DNA of 64,000 nt, taken from positions 62,001-126,000 of the forward strand of contig CAYNIW010000002.1 in NCBI GenBank assembly GCA_964397545.1. The letters run 5' to 3'. The translations under genes were made by a program, and so were the position numbers. Numbering within the stretch: the stretch's first letter is position 1; the number at the start of each line of letters is the position of its first letter. Below, piece by piece: positions 58,704 to 64,000 of this stretch. The notes below the pieces were generated by a model that was not told where the DNA came from, made no database searches, and saw nothing but the letters and a program-made list of their open reading frames with translations. This DNA comes from JAFGIG01 sp964397545 (GTDB taxonomy: Bacteria > SDB-A).

Positions 58704-59291
58704 TCAGTTCCATTGTTCGGGAGATTGAGTTTGGGCGGCACCTACTGGGAGGTAATAGGCGTTGACTATCAGCGAAGCGTTGATAAACCCGCTTTTTGAT
58801 GAGGATGGAGTGATAGTCAGAGATGAGAGCTTCAGGATTCTCTGATTGTTTGCCAGAGATTCAAGAAATTTTCCCAGGGTCTGATATGTCGCTTCAACGC
58901 TTAACGACACCGGAATCATGAAACTTCCCGTGCCGTCAGCCGAAGATACCGGCGGGGAAGGGGTTGATGCGACTATGGTGATGTGAGCCTGATGTGAAAG
59001 CTCGATAAGCAAAGCGCAAATATCGTTCCTGTCGGCTTCTTTTGGAACCATTGCCTCCGCCTTTACGAGCAGCCCTTCCATGCTTTTCAGAAGCGCCTTG
59101 TAGTATTCAATCTTCTCGCTGACGTCGACGACCTGCCTGAGGGAGTCCTCGTAAGCTCTTTTCACTTCGAGTTTCTGTTTTAGGACGTTTGATGCGTTTT
59201 TGTATGGATTGTATTGCATGTAGAAGAAAAGAGTCACGGCGCCGACAATTCCGAGAAGTAAAATTATAACGGCGAGCAGTCTGTTGTTCAT
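58704..59291 (-). CDS. pilO: Pilus alignment protein PilO
   Basis: A 195-residue bitopic protein. One membrane helix near 6-25, a coiled coil (about 30-75) with LEVKRAYEDSLRQVVDVSEK, then two ferredoxin-like beta-alpha domains. The GSFMIPVSLSVEATYQTLG strand-helix is characteristic of PilO. It pairs with PilN in the inner membrane. It overlaps pilN by four bases and is followed by pilP after 16. Confidence 0.88.
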   Translation of the reverse strand: MNNRLLAVIILLLGIVGAVTLFFYMQYNPYKNASNVLKQKLEVKRAYEDSLRQVVDVSEKIEYYKALLKSMEGLLVKAEAMVPKEADRNDICALLIELSHQAHITIVASTPSPPVSSADGTGSFMIPVSLSVEATYQTLGKFLESLANNQRILKLSSLTITPSSSKSGFINASLIVNAYYLPVGAAQTQSPEQWN

Positions 59292-59905
59292 TGCGCGCCT
59301 CCGGTCTGATGTAGTGTTGTTTTGACGAGATTAGCGGTCAGAACGAAAGAGACCGCTGTCTGATCGCTCACATTAGTCAGCGACCAGTTCTCTATCTGTA
59401 TGTTGTTGATGTATGGTGAACTCCCGAGTCCGTCCCAGAGATGCGGAAGAACAACATCGTATAAAGTTAGGCCTGTAATGGTCAACGAGCCGTTTGATTC
59501 CGTTAAAGAGGATATCCATGTGTATTGAGGAAATCTGTCTGCAATTTCCTGCAGAAGATGCACGTAAGCCGTTCTTCCGGAATTAAGAGCGGCTATAATG
59601 TTTATTCTTTCTCTCAAAAGCCTTTCCTGCTCCTGCAGTCCTTCGAGAGTTTTCTGTGCTTCTCTGCGTGCTTCGAGCTCATCCGACATTCTCGCAATGT
59701 CTCCTTGAACAGCTTTAGTCCTGTTTTTAACGGAGTTTATTCTCATCTGCTGGAAAAAAAAGACAACTGGCAGAATGATAAGAACGATAATGAAAGCGAG
59801 GGCGGCAGGCAGGATATTTCCGGCTCCTCCTCCTCCCGAAGGCCCTTTCTGGGCTTTCGGCCTCTTTTTCATTGTCCTCTGTCGAAGTAGATTTACTTCT
59901 ATCAT
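59288..59905 (-). CDS. pilN: Pilus alignment protein PilN
   Basis: A 205-residue bitopic protein. The cytoplasmic N-terminus MIEVNLLRQR carries the conserved INLL-type motif that docks into PilM. A basic, Gly-rich linker and one membrane helix (about 31-51) follow, then a coiled coil (about 55-105) and a ferredoxin-like domain (YTWISSLTESNGSLTITG). It starts 22 bases after pilM. Standard length and order. Confidence 0.9.
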   Translation of the reverse strand: MIEVNLLRQRTMKKRPKAQKGPSGGGGAGNILPAALAFIIVLIILPVVFFFQQMRINSVKNRTKAVQGDIARMSDELEARREAQKTLEGLQEQERLLRERINIIAALNSGRTAYVHLLQEIADRFPQYTWISSLTESNGSLTITGLTLYDVVLPHLWDGLGSSPYINNIQIENWSLTNVSDQTAVSFVLTANLVKTTLHQTGGAQ

Positions 59906-59927
59906 ATTGAACCTCTCAAGTTAATTA

Positions 59928-60950
59928 TTAACCTCTTAAAGCCAGTCCCGCGGCAACTGAAAGAACAGGGCCCAAAGTTCCGAGCTTTTCCCTGTGATAA
60001 TCAGGGACGTTCATTTCTGCGAAAGGATTGAATATTTCAATCGGTTTTTTTAACGCTTCTTCCAAGCCCTGCTTCAGCCTCGGGATCAAGACACCTCCGC
60101 CTGTGAGTATCAGTTTGCTGAGTTTTTTGTTTGATGAATCTTCCTGCTTTGAAATATTGTCGGCAACTTCGCTGATGAACTCATTGTATATGAGAGTGAC
60201 TGTCGCAAGCTGGTCCGGCGGCGGGGGAGTCTCGTTCATAATCACCTTTTTGGCGTCTTCGGCTGATATTCCGAGTTTTCTCATCATTTGATGAGTGATC
60301 TTGAGGGTTCCTGTGGTGTTGTTATCTCTCGCAATAACCGGTTTGCCGTCAGATACAATACTCATAAGAAACCATTCCGCTCCTATGTGAACAAAACCTA
60401 CGTTGCCGGATCCGAGAGAACCCATGGTTTTTTCGTAGCAGTTTTGAAGAGCGAAAAGATTGTAATCGACTACGTTGACTTTCATGCCGCTTTCAGAAAT
60501 CGGATCTATCTGCTGATCAATTACTTCTGTTTTTGCCGCCAGCAGAAGGACTTCCATCTTTTTTTCTGCTTTGATTCTGTCGATGACGTGAAAATCCAGG
60601 CTTATATCAATATCTTCGAAGTCAAAAGGGAAGTTGTTCTGCGCGTCGAATCTGACCTGTCGGGCGTATTCGCTGTCGTTCATGAGTTCTGTTTCTATCT
60701 TCTTGACCATCACCGATCTTCCCTGGAGTCCGATGTTGACTTTACTCGCTTTTATCATCTCGCTCTCGAGAATTTTCTGAATTGTCTCAGTTATCAGGAG
60801 AGGATCCATTATGTGACTGTCGACTATGACATCGGAAGGGAGCTCTTTAATGCCGTATTTGACGAGCGAAGGCTTCTTTCCGATGTTCGAGAGTTCGACT
60901 ATTTTTATCGAACTCGCTCCGATATCTATTCCGACTCCTTTTTTTGCCAT
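59928..60950 (-). CDS. pilM: Pilus assembly ATPase-fold protein PilM
   Basis: A 340-residue actin-fold protein. It starts GVGIDIGASSIKIVEL (phosphate-1 loop), has the QVRFDAQNNFPFDFEDIDI segment, GFVHIGAEWFLMSIV and the adenosine loop LILTGGGVLIPRL. PilM forms a cytoplasmic ring on PilN. It is the first recognisable pilus gene of the operon, 13 bases after the small HTH gene. In the window no pilus motor gene (pilB, pilT, pilC) occurs. Confidence 0.94.
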   Translation of the reverse strand: MAKKGVGIDIGASSIKIVELSNIGKKPSLVKYGIKELPSDVIVDSHIMDPLLITETIQKILESEMIKASKVNIGLQGRSVMVKKIETELMNDSEYARQVRFDAQNNFPFDFEDIDISLDFHVIDRIKAEKKMEVLLLAAKTEVIDQQIDPISESGMKVNVVDYNLFALQNCYEKTMGSLGSGNVGFVHIGAEWFLMSIVSDGKPVIARDNNTTGTLKITHQMMRKLGISAEDAKKVIMNETPPPPDQLATVTLIYNEFISEVADNISKQEDSSNKKLSKLILTGGGVLIPRLKQGLEEALKKPIEIFNPFAEMNVPDYHREKLGTLGPVLSVAAGLALRG

Positions 60951-60963
60951 ATCCTCCTCCTGC

Positions 60964-61149
60964 CTAACCTTCTATGAATTTTCTGATTACGGCGCCTTTA
61001 ATATGCCATCGCCTTCCTATCTTCTTACCTTTTAAAAGACTGACTCTGAGATGCTTTCTGACTGTCTGTTCAGAAATATCAAGGAAAACAGCGACTTCTT
61101 CTACAGTGTAGAATTTGTTAGGATCGACCTCCCGAGGAGAAATCACCAT
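60964..61149 (-). CDS. Small excisionase-like helix-turn-helix protein
   Basis: A protein of 61 residues from the ATG at 61149, which has AAAGGAGG four bases upstream; a start five codons earlier would swallow that ribosome-binding site. It contains an HTH_17/excisionase-type winged helix: KFYTVEEVAVFLDISEQTV, then LLKGKKIGRRWHIKGAVIRKFI. Such proteins bind DNA as MerR-like monomers or are transcriptional adaptors. It begins the pilMNOPQ operon, so it may regulate it. No integrase or other phage gene is nearby. Confidence 0.85.
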   Translation of the reverse strand: MVISPREVDPNKFYTVEEVAVFLDISEQTVRKHLRVSLLKGKKIGRRWHIKGAVIRKFIEG

Positions 61150-61217
61150 AAATCCTCCTTTCATAGATGTAGATAACTTTATTTAAAAGAGCACTTTAAT
61201 ATTTTAACATACACAAA

Positions 61218-61245
61218 TTATTAAAATAAATCAAAACTATGTCAA
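61218..61245 (-). promoter_or_regulatory. Promoter for the pil operon
   Basis: A perfect TTGACA (61245-61240), 16 bases, TAATAA (61223-61218) on the minus strand, about 70 bases before the HTH gene start. The leader is AT-rich. The 241-base divergent gap (61150-61390) holds this promoter and the opposing one at 61339-61367; I see no other gene in it. Confidence 0.6.
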
Positions 61246-61338
61246 GTAAATATTTAATTAGCTAAACAAATAGTTTTTTAAGTAGAGAACATCATAGTAG
61301 TATAGTTGTAATAATTGTTATATATTAGTATAAAGCGC

Positions 61339-61367
61339 TTGAAAAAATTATGCGAAAGTATTATAAT
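61339..61367 (+). promoter_or_regulatory. Strong promoter for the small lipoprotein gene
   Basis: TTGAAA (61339-61344), 17 bases, perfect TATAAT (61362-61367). The start codon is 24 bases further on behind an AAAAGGAGG ribosome-binding site. The -10 box lies inside an 18-base perfect palindrome. Confidence 0.75.
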
Positions 61368-61372
61368 ACTTT
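61355..61372. repeat. 18-bp perfect palindrome over the -10 box
   Basis: AAAGTATTATAATACTTT equals its own reverse complement and spans the TATAAT at 61362-61367. It may be an operator for a dimeric repressor, possibly the product of the divergent HTH gene, or may simply reflect AT-rich sequence. No second copy was noticed nearby. Confidence 0.7.
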
Positions 61373-61390
61373 TTTGAAAAGGAGGTTTCG

Positions 61391-61843
61391 ATGTTGAAAT
61401 ACTATATCGCGGTTCTTTTAGTATCTATCCTGAGTTTTTCTTGCGGAAAAATGGTGGCAACTCCCGATGTCATCATTGAGGAGATAAGTCCCGAATTAGT
61501 ATTAATCGGGGATACGGCCAGCGTTGTGTCTGTCACGGTCAAAGTCAAAAATGATGTGGACGCAAGAGCTATGAAAGCGGAATTCAGTTTCAAGAAAAAT
61601 GACGGTTCATCTATTACCGGAGTAAATACAATTACCCGTTACATTGATGTCGTCATATCGGGAAAAGCAGGCAAAACGGTATTGAATTCCTATCCTGTCC
61701 CGACTGTAGAAATAAGAAACTATCTGGTTGCCAATCCCACTGAGCAGGTCTATCTCAACATCCGTATATCGGGCGAGGATGCCTATGGTTACGAAAAGCA
61801 ATGGAGCTGTGAAGGAAGGGTGAGCGCAAGCCTCGGCAGGTGA
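61391..61843 (+). CDS. Small lipoprotein of unknown function
   Basis: A 150-residue protein with a lipoprotein signal and lipobox ending at C18 (SILSFSC). The mature part of about 130 residues reads as a beta-sandwich: VIIEEISPELVLIGDTA, then VSVTVKVKNDVDARAM, TVLNSYPVPTVEIRNY and VYLNIRISGEDAYGY. I do not recognise a family. A strong promoter, a good ribosome-binding site and a terminator directly after it suggest a short, highly expressed, single-gene transcript. Surface-exposed or periplasmic location is likely. Confidence 0.75.
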   Translation: MLKYYIAVLLVSILSFSCGKMVATPDVIIEEISPELVLIGDTASVVSVTVKVKNDVDARAMKAEFSFKKNDGSSITGVNTITRYIDVVISGKAGKTVLNSYPVPTVEIRNYLVANPTEQVYLNIRISGEDAYGYEKQWSCEGRVSASLGR

Positions 61844-61863
61844 GGTTTTCGTCCTAATCTTTT

Positions 61864-61892
61864 AAAAAAAGGGCGGTTTACCGCTCTTTTTT
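61864..61892 (+). terminator. Intrinsic terminator between the small lipoprotein and the carboxypeptidase
   Basis: GGGCGG (61871-61876), loop TTTA, CCGCTC (61881-61886), then six T; flanking A and T runs extend the stem. It ends only nine bases before the ATG of the carboxypeptidase gene. Confidence 0.8.
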
Positions 61893-61901
61893 GTTGCGGG
61901 A

Positions 61902-62813
61902 ATGATAAAACCCAAGAAACTCAGAAAAGACCTGAAAATAATACCGGTGCTTCCCTCGGGGCCTCTTAAAGACAGAGAGAGGTTTTATGAAGCAATGAAG
62001 CATTTCCAATTGAGAGGATACAGAGTCGAGGATTATTTATTCAGGCAGAGTCATTTTTATCTTTCGTCCGATGACAAGACGAGAAAAGATGAACTCCTGA
62101 AAGCTATGGGAGATCCCGAAGCCGGTATGATAATAGGAATAAGAGGAGGTTACGGCTGTTCGAGAATCGCGCCGGACATTTTAGATTCTGATGTCCTGAA
62201 TAGTTTCAGGGCTATATTCTGCGGTTTTTCGGATTTGACGACAATATCCCTCATTCTGCTCAAAAAAAATATTGTCAATTTATACGGACCAATGCTCTCT
62301 CCTGATTTCGGAAAAAGTTTTTCCGATACCTCGTTTAATTTCCTCCAAAAAACCGCTACCGGTGAATCTCTGGGAATTTATCATTTTTGCGGGGCATGGA
62401 AAAGTATTGTCTCCGGAAATCGCCAAGGATTGCTGACTGGAGGATGCCTTTCATTGATACAGACTTCCATTGGAACCGATTACGAGATAGAGACAAAAGG
62501 CAGAATACTCGCTTTTGAAGATAACGGCGAATCACCTTATAGAATTGACAGAATGCTTACGCATTTAATTGCGGCCGGTAAATTCGACGAGGTTCAAGGG
62601 GTTCTTGTCGGAAGGTTTGCCTCGTGTCCGGATGCCCCCCCCTCTTGCGAAGAAGTCGTGGCGGAAAGACTGTCTTCTCTTAAATGCCCTGTTCTTGTAG
62701 GAGCTGATTTCGGCCATGTCCGGGACAAGATAACGTTGCCTCTTGGAACGATGGTCAGGCTCGATTCTGAAAGAGGAGAAATCGAGTTTCTTGAAAAAGC
62801 CGTAGAAGACTGA
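61902..62813 (+). CDS. ldcA: LD-carboxypeptidase (peptidase family S66)
   Basis: A 303-residue LdcA-type serine peptidase. The nucleophile is S110 in FCGFSDLTTISL, the glutamate region is AFEDNGESPYRID (E206), and the histidine is H272 in GADFGHVRDKITLPLG. MIIGIRGGYGCSRI corresponds to the conserved RGGYG strand. It removes the terminal D-Ala from murein tetrapeptides in the cytoplasm for recycling. No signal peptide. The start is nine bases after a terminator hairpin and no promoter is visible between, so expression may rely on read-through. Confidence 0.92.
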   Translation: MIKPKKLRKDLKIIPVLPSGPLKDRERFYEAMKHFQLRGYRVEDYLFRQSHFYLSSDDKTRKDELLKAMGDPEAGMIIGIRGGYGCSRIAPDILDSDVLNSFRAIFCGFSDLTTISLILLKKNIVNLYGPMLSPDFGKSFSDTSFNFLQKTATGESLGIYHFCGAWKSIVSGNRQGLLTGGCLSLIQTSIGTDYEIETKGRILAFEDNGESPYRIDRMLTHLIAAGKFDEVQGVLVGRFASCPDAPPSCEEVVAERLSSLKCPVLVGADFGHVRDKITLPLGTMVRLDSERGEIEFLEKAVED

Positions 62814-62823
62814 ATTGTTAAGC

Positions 62824-64000
62824 ATGAATGATATCTTAAAAAACAAAATAAGAATAAAAGTCACAGGACCCGCTCAAAAGATCATTATTGAACTGCCGGA
62901 GGGAGCGGTGAAAGAATTCTCCGAAAAATGCGAATTCAAAAACGCCGGCGGCAGGATAACGATGAACGGCAGATATTTTCCTTCTATAGTGAAAATACCA
63001 TGCGGATTTTTCGTTGTCAGAGAGTTAATCGTCGGCGAATCATTCCATTGGGAACACAGAGAAGATCACGCTTTCAGGGGTTCGCTGGAAATTGTTTCCA
63101 CTCCCGCGGGTCTGATTGCTGTAAACGAACTCCCGTTTGAGTATTATATAGCTTCAGTGGTGGGCTCTGAGATGAAATCGGAATGTCCAAAAGAATTTCT
63201 CATGACTCAGGCTATTGTAGCCAGGTCATCGGCATACAGCATGTCGAAAAAACATCACGCCGGTGAATTTTACGATCTTTGTTCCGATGATCACTGCCAG
63301 GACTACAGGGGCGTATTGCGTGAGACGGACAGAATATTGGATGCTGTAAACCGGACATCCGGAAAATTTCTTTATTACGGAGATAACATTGCCGACTGCA
63401 GATTTTCAAAAATTTGCGGCGGCCGGACATCTAAATTCAGCGACGCTTGGGAAGAGGAATCTCCGCATCCTTACATGCCTGAAAAATGGGATTGTCTTTC
63501 TGAAAGACCTGAGATTTCTTCTTTGGCCGGTTACGTCGGAAGTAATTTTTCCCAAGCTCTTTGTTCCCCCTCAGAGTCTGTCCCCAAGGGATTTGAATAC
63601 GCTTCGAAGTATTTTAGATGGGAAATACCTGTCGCAAAGAATTCTGTTTCGGATAATTTAGCTTCTTGCGGATTGGATATAGGCGGTGTGCTGTCTGCTA
63701 AACCCTTGGCAATAACGTCTTCTTTCAGGATCGTTAAAATGAAATTTGTTGGGAAAAAAGGAGAATGCGCTGTATCTGGCGAGCTGAACCTGAGAAAGAT
63801 AATGTCTCTCTCAACGCTTCCGTCGTCATCTTTTGTTCTTGAAGATAGAAAATCCGAATGGATCTGCAGAGGAGCCGGATGGGGGCACGGGGTCGGAATG
63901 TGTCAGATAGGGGCTTTGAATCTCGCCGCCGCAGGTTACGATCATGAGTTCATATTAGGTCATTATTTTCCGGGGTGCCGTATAGGCAAGGCATATGAAT
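62824..64000 (+). CDS. SpoIID/LytB-domain protein (cut by window edge)
   Basis: At least 392 residues, open at the window edge. The reading frame starts at ATG 62824, ten bases after the ldcA stop, and stays open to the end. It contains the SpoIID core: NELPFEYYIASVVGSEMKSE, then FLMTQAIVARSSAYSMSKK and, near the end, GAGWGHGVGMCQIGALNLA with HYFPGCRIG. SpoIID is a lytic transglycosylase acting on glycan strands stripped of peptides. Here it follows an LD-carboxypeptidase, so both belong to murein turnover. No N-terminal signal peptide is obvious, which is odd for a wall enzyme. The true C-terminus cannot be seen. Confidence 0.88.
   Translation, partial: MNDILKNKIRIKVTGPAQKIIIELPEGAVKEFSEKCEFKNAGGRITMNGRYFPSIVKIPCGFFVVRELIVGESFHWEHREDHAFRGSLEIVSTPAGLIAVNELPFEYYIASVVGSEMKSECPKEFLMTQAIVARSSAYSMSKKHHAGEFYDLCSDDHCQDYRGVLRETDRILDAVNRTSGKFLYYGDNIADCRFSKICGGRTSKFSDAWEEESPHPYMPEKWDCLSERPEISSLAGYVGSNFSQALCSPSESVPKGFEYASKYFRWEIPVAKNSVSDNLASCGLDIGGVLSAKPLAITSSFRIVKMKFVGKKGECAVSGELNLRKIMSLSTLPSSSFVLEDRKSEWICRGAGWGHGVGMCQIGALNLAAAGYDHEFILGHYFPGCRIGKAYE

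Noticed and set aside
60964..61164. Prophage or integrative element marked by the excisionase-like gene
   Set aside because: No integrase, attachment repeat or phage gene is nearby; the gene is in line with the pil operon.
1..64000. CRISPR arrays, insertion sequences or rRNA genes
   Set aside because: No regular short repeats, transposase or rRNA motifs were seen while reading the window.

Overview
ORGANISM. The window is a gene-dense bacterial chromosome segment of moderate GC with almost no non-coding space and no insertion sequence, phage or CRISPR. An envelope with an outer membrane is indicated by a PilQ secretin, a LolA-like lipoprotein carrier, an LpoB-like PBP activator and several lipoboxed proteins. 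Anaerobic, amino-acid-fermenting metabolism is suggested by a ferredoxin-dependent branched-chain 2-oxoacid oxidoreductase, a phosphotransbutyrylase and a split glycine cleavage system. The eukaryote-like IleRS, the GreA fused to a very long N-terminal region, MglA/MglB, and a secreted M14 peptidase ending in a FlgD/T9SS-like tail fit an uncultured lineage such as the FCB or WOR-3-like candidate phyla. That placement is an impression, not a computed result. LAYOUT 1-21 kb, all minus strand: two nucleotide-sugar genes (the first cut by the window edge), a DgkA-like kinase fused to an unknown membrane domain, the polarity pair mglA/mglB, then recR-ybaB-dnaX-SRP RNA-tRNA-Ala, a secreted beta-sandwich protein, an adenosine-specific kinase, recN-nadK-prmC-prfA-DUF1385, a small lipoprotein, a Crp-type regulator, ptb, the VOR-type oxidoreductase and gcvPA-gcvH-gcvT. 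The gcv/vor run starts at a good promoter at 21.17-21.20 kb. LAYOUT 21-33.7 kb, plus strand: M14 peptidase, purine nucleoside phosphorylase, miaA, a glycosyltransferase, a terminator, ileS, a soluble histidine kinase with a DUF4388-type response regulator, and a thioredoxin-like/CcdA membrane protein. LAYOUT 33.7-45.5 kb: an HD-GYP gene overlapping an apparently inactive esterase-fold gene (minus), pgi and the GreA fusion (plus), then a minus-strand run of hisC-ftsK-lolA-ECF sigma-anti-sigma-Spy-like protein. LAYOUT 45.6-64 kb: an 11-repeat ankyrin lipoprotein (plus); grpE-dnaK-dnaJ-rsmE-wecB (minus); a metallo-beta-lactamase-fold hydrolase (plus); an L,D-transpeptidase-LpoB-lipoprotein cassette (minus); a complete pilMNOPQ operon headed by a tiny excisionase-like HTH gene and closed by a strong terminator (minus); and a small lipoprotein, an LD-carboxypeptidase and a SpoIID-like protein (plus, the last cut by the window edge). 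THEMES. Much of the accessory content is envelope biology: peptidoglycan remodelling, lipoprotein sorting with an ECF stress module beside it, type IV pilus alignment genes, and the MglAB polarity switch that in other bacteria controls pili. The least ordinary items are the three-gene cell-wall cassette, the ankyrin lipoprotein built by duplicating a five-repeat block, the esterase-fold gene that lacks its catalytic residues and is coupled to HD-GYP, the DgkA fusion, and the pil operon leader gene. I did not find a clearly new defence or mobile system.
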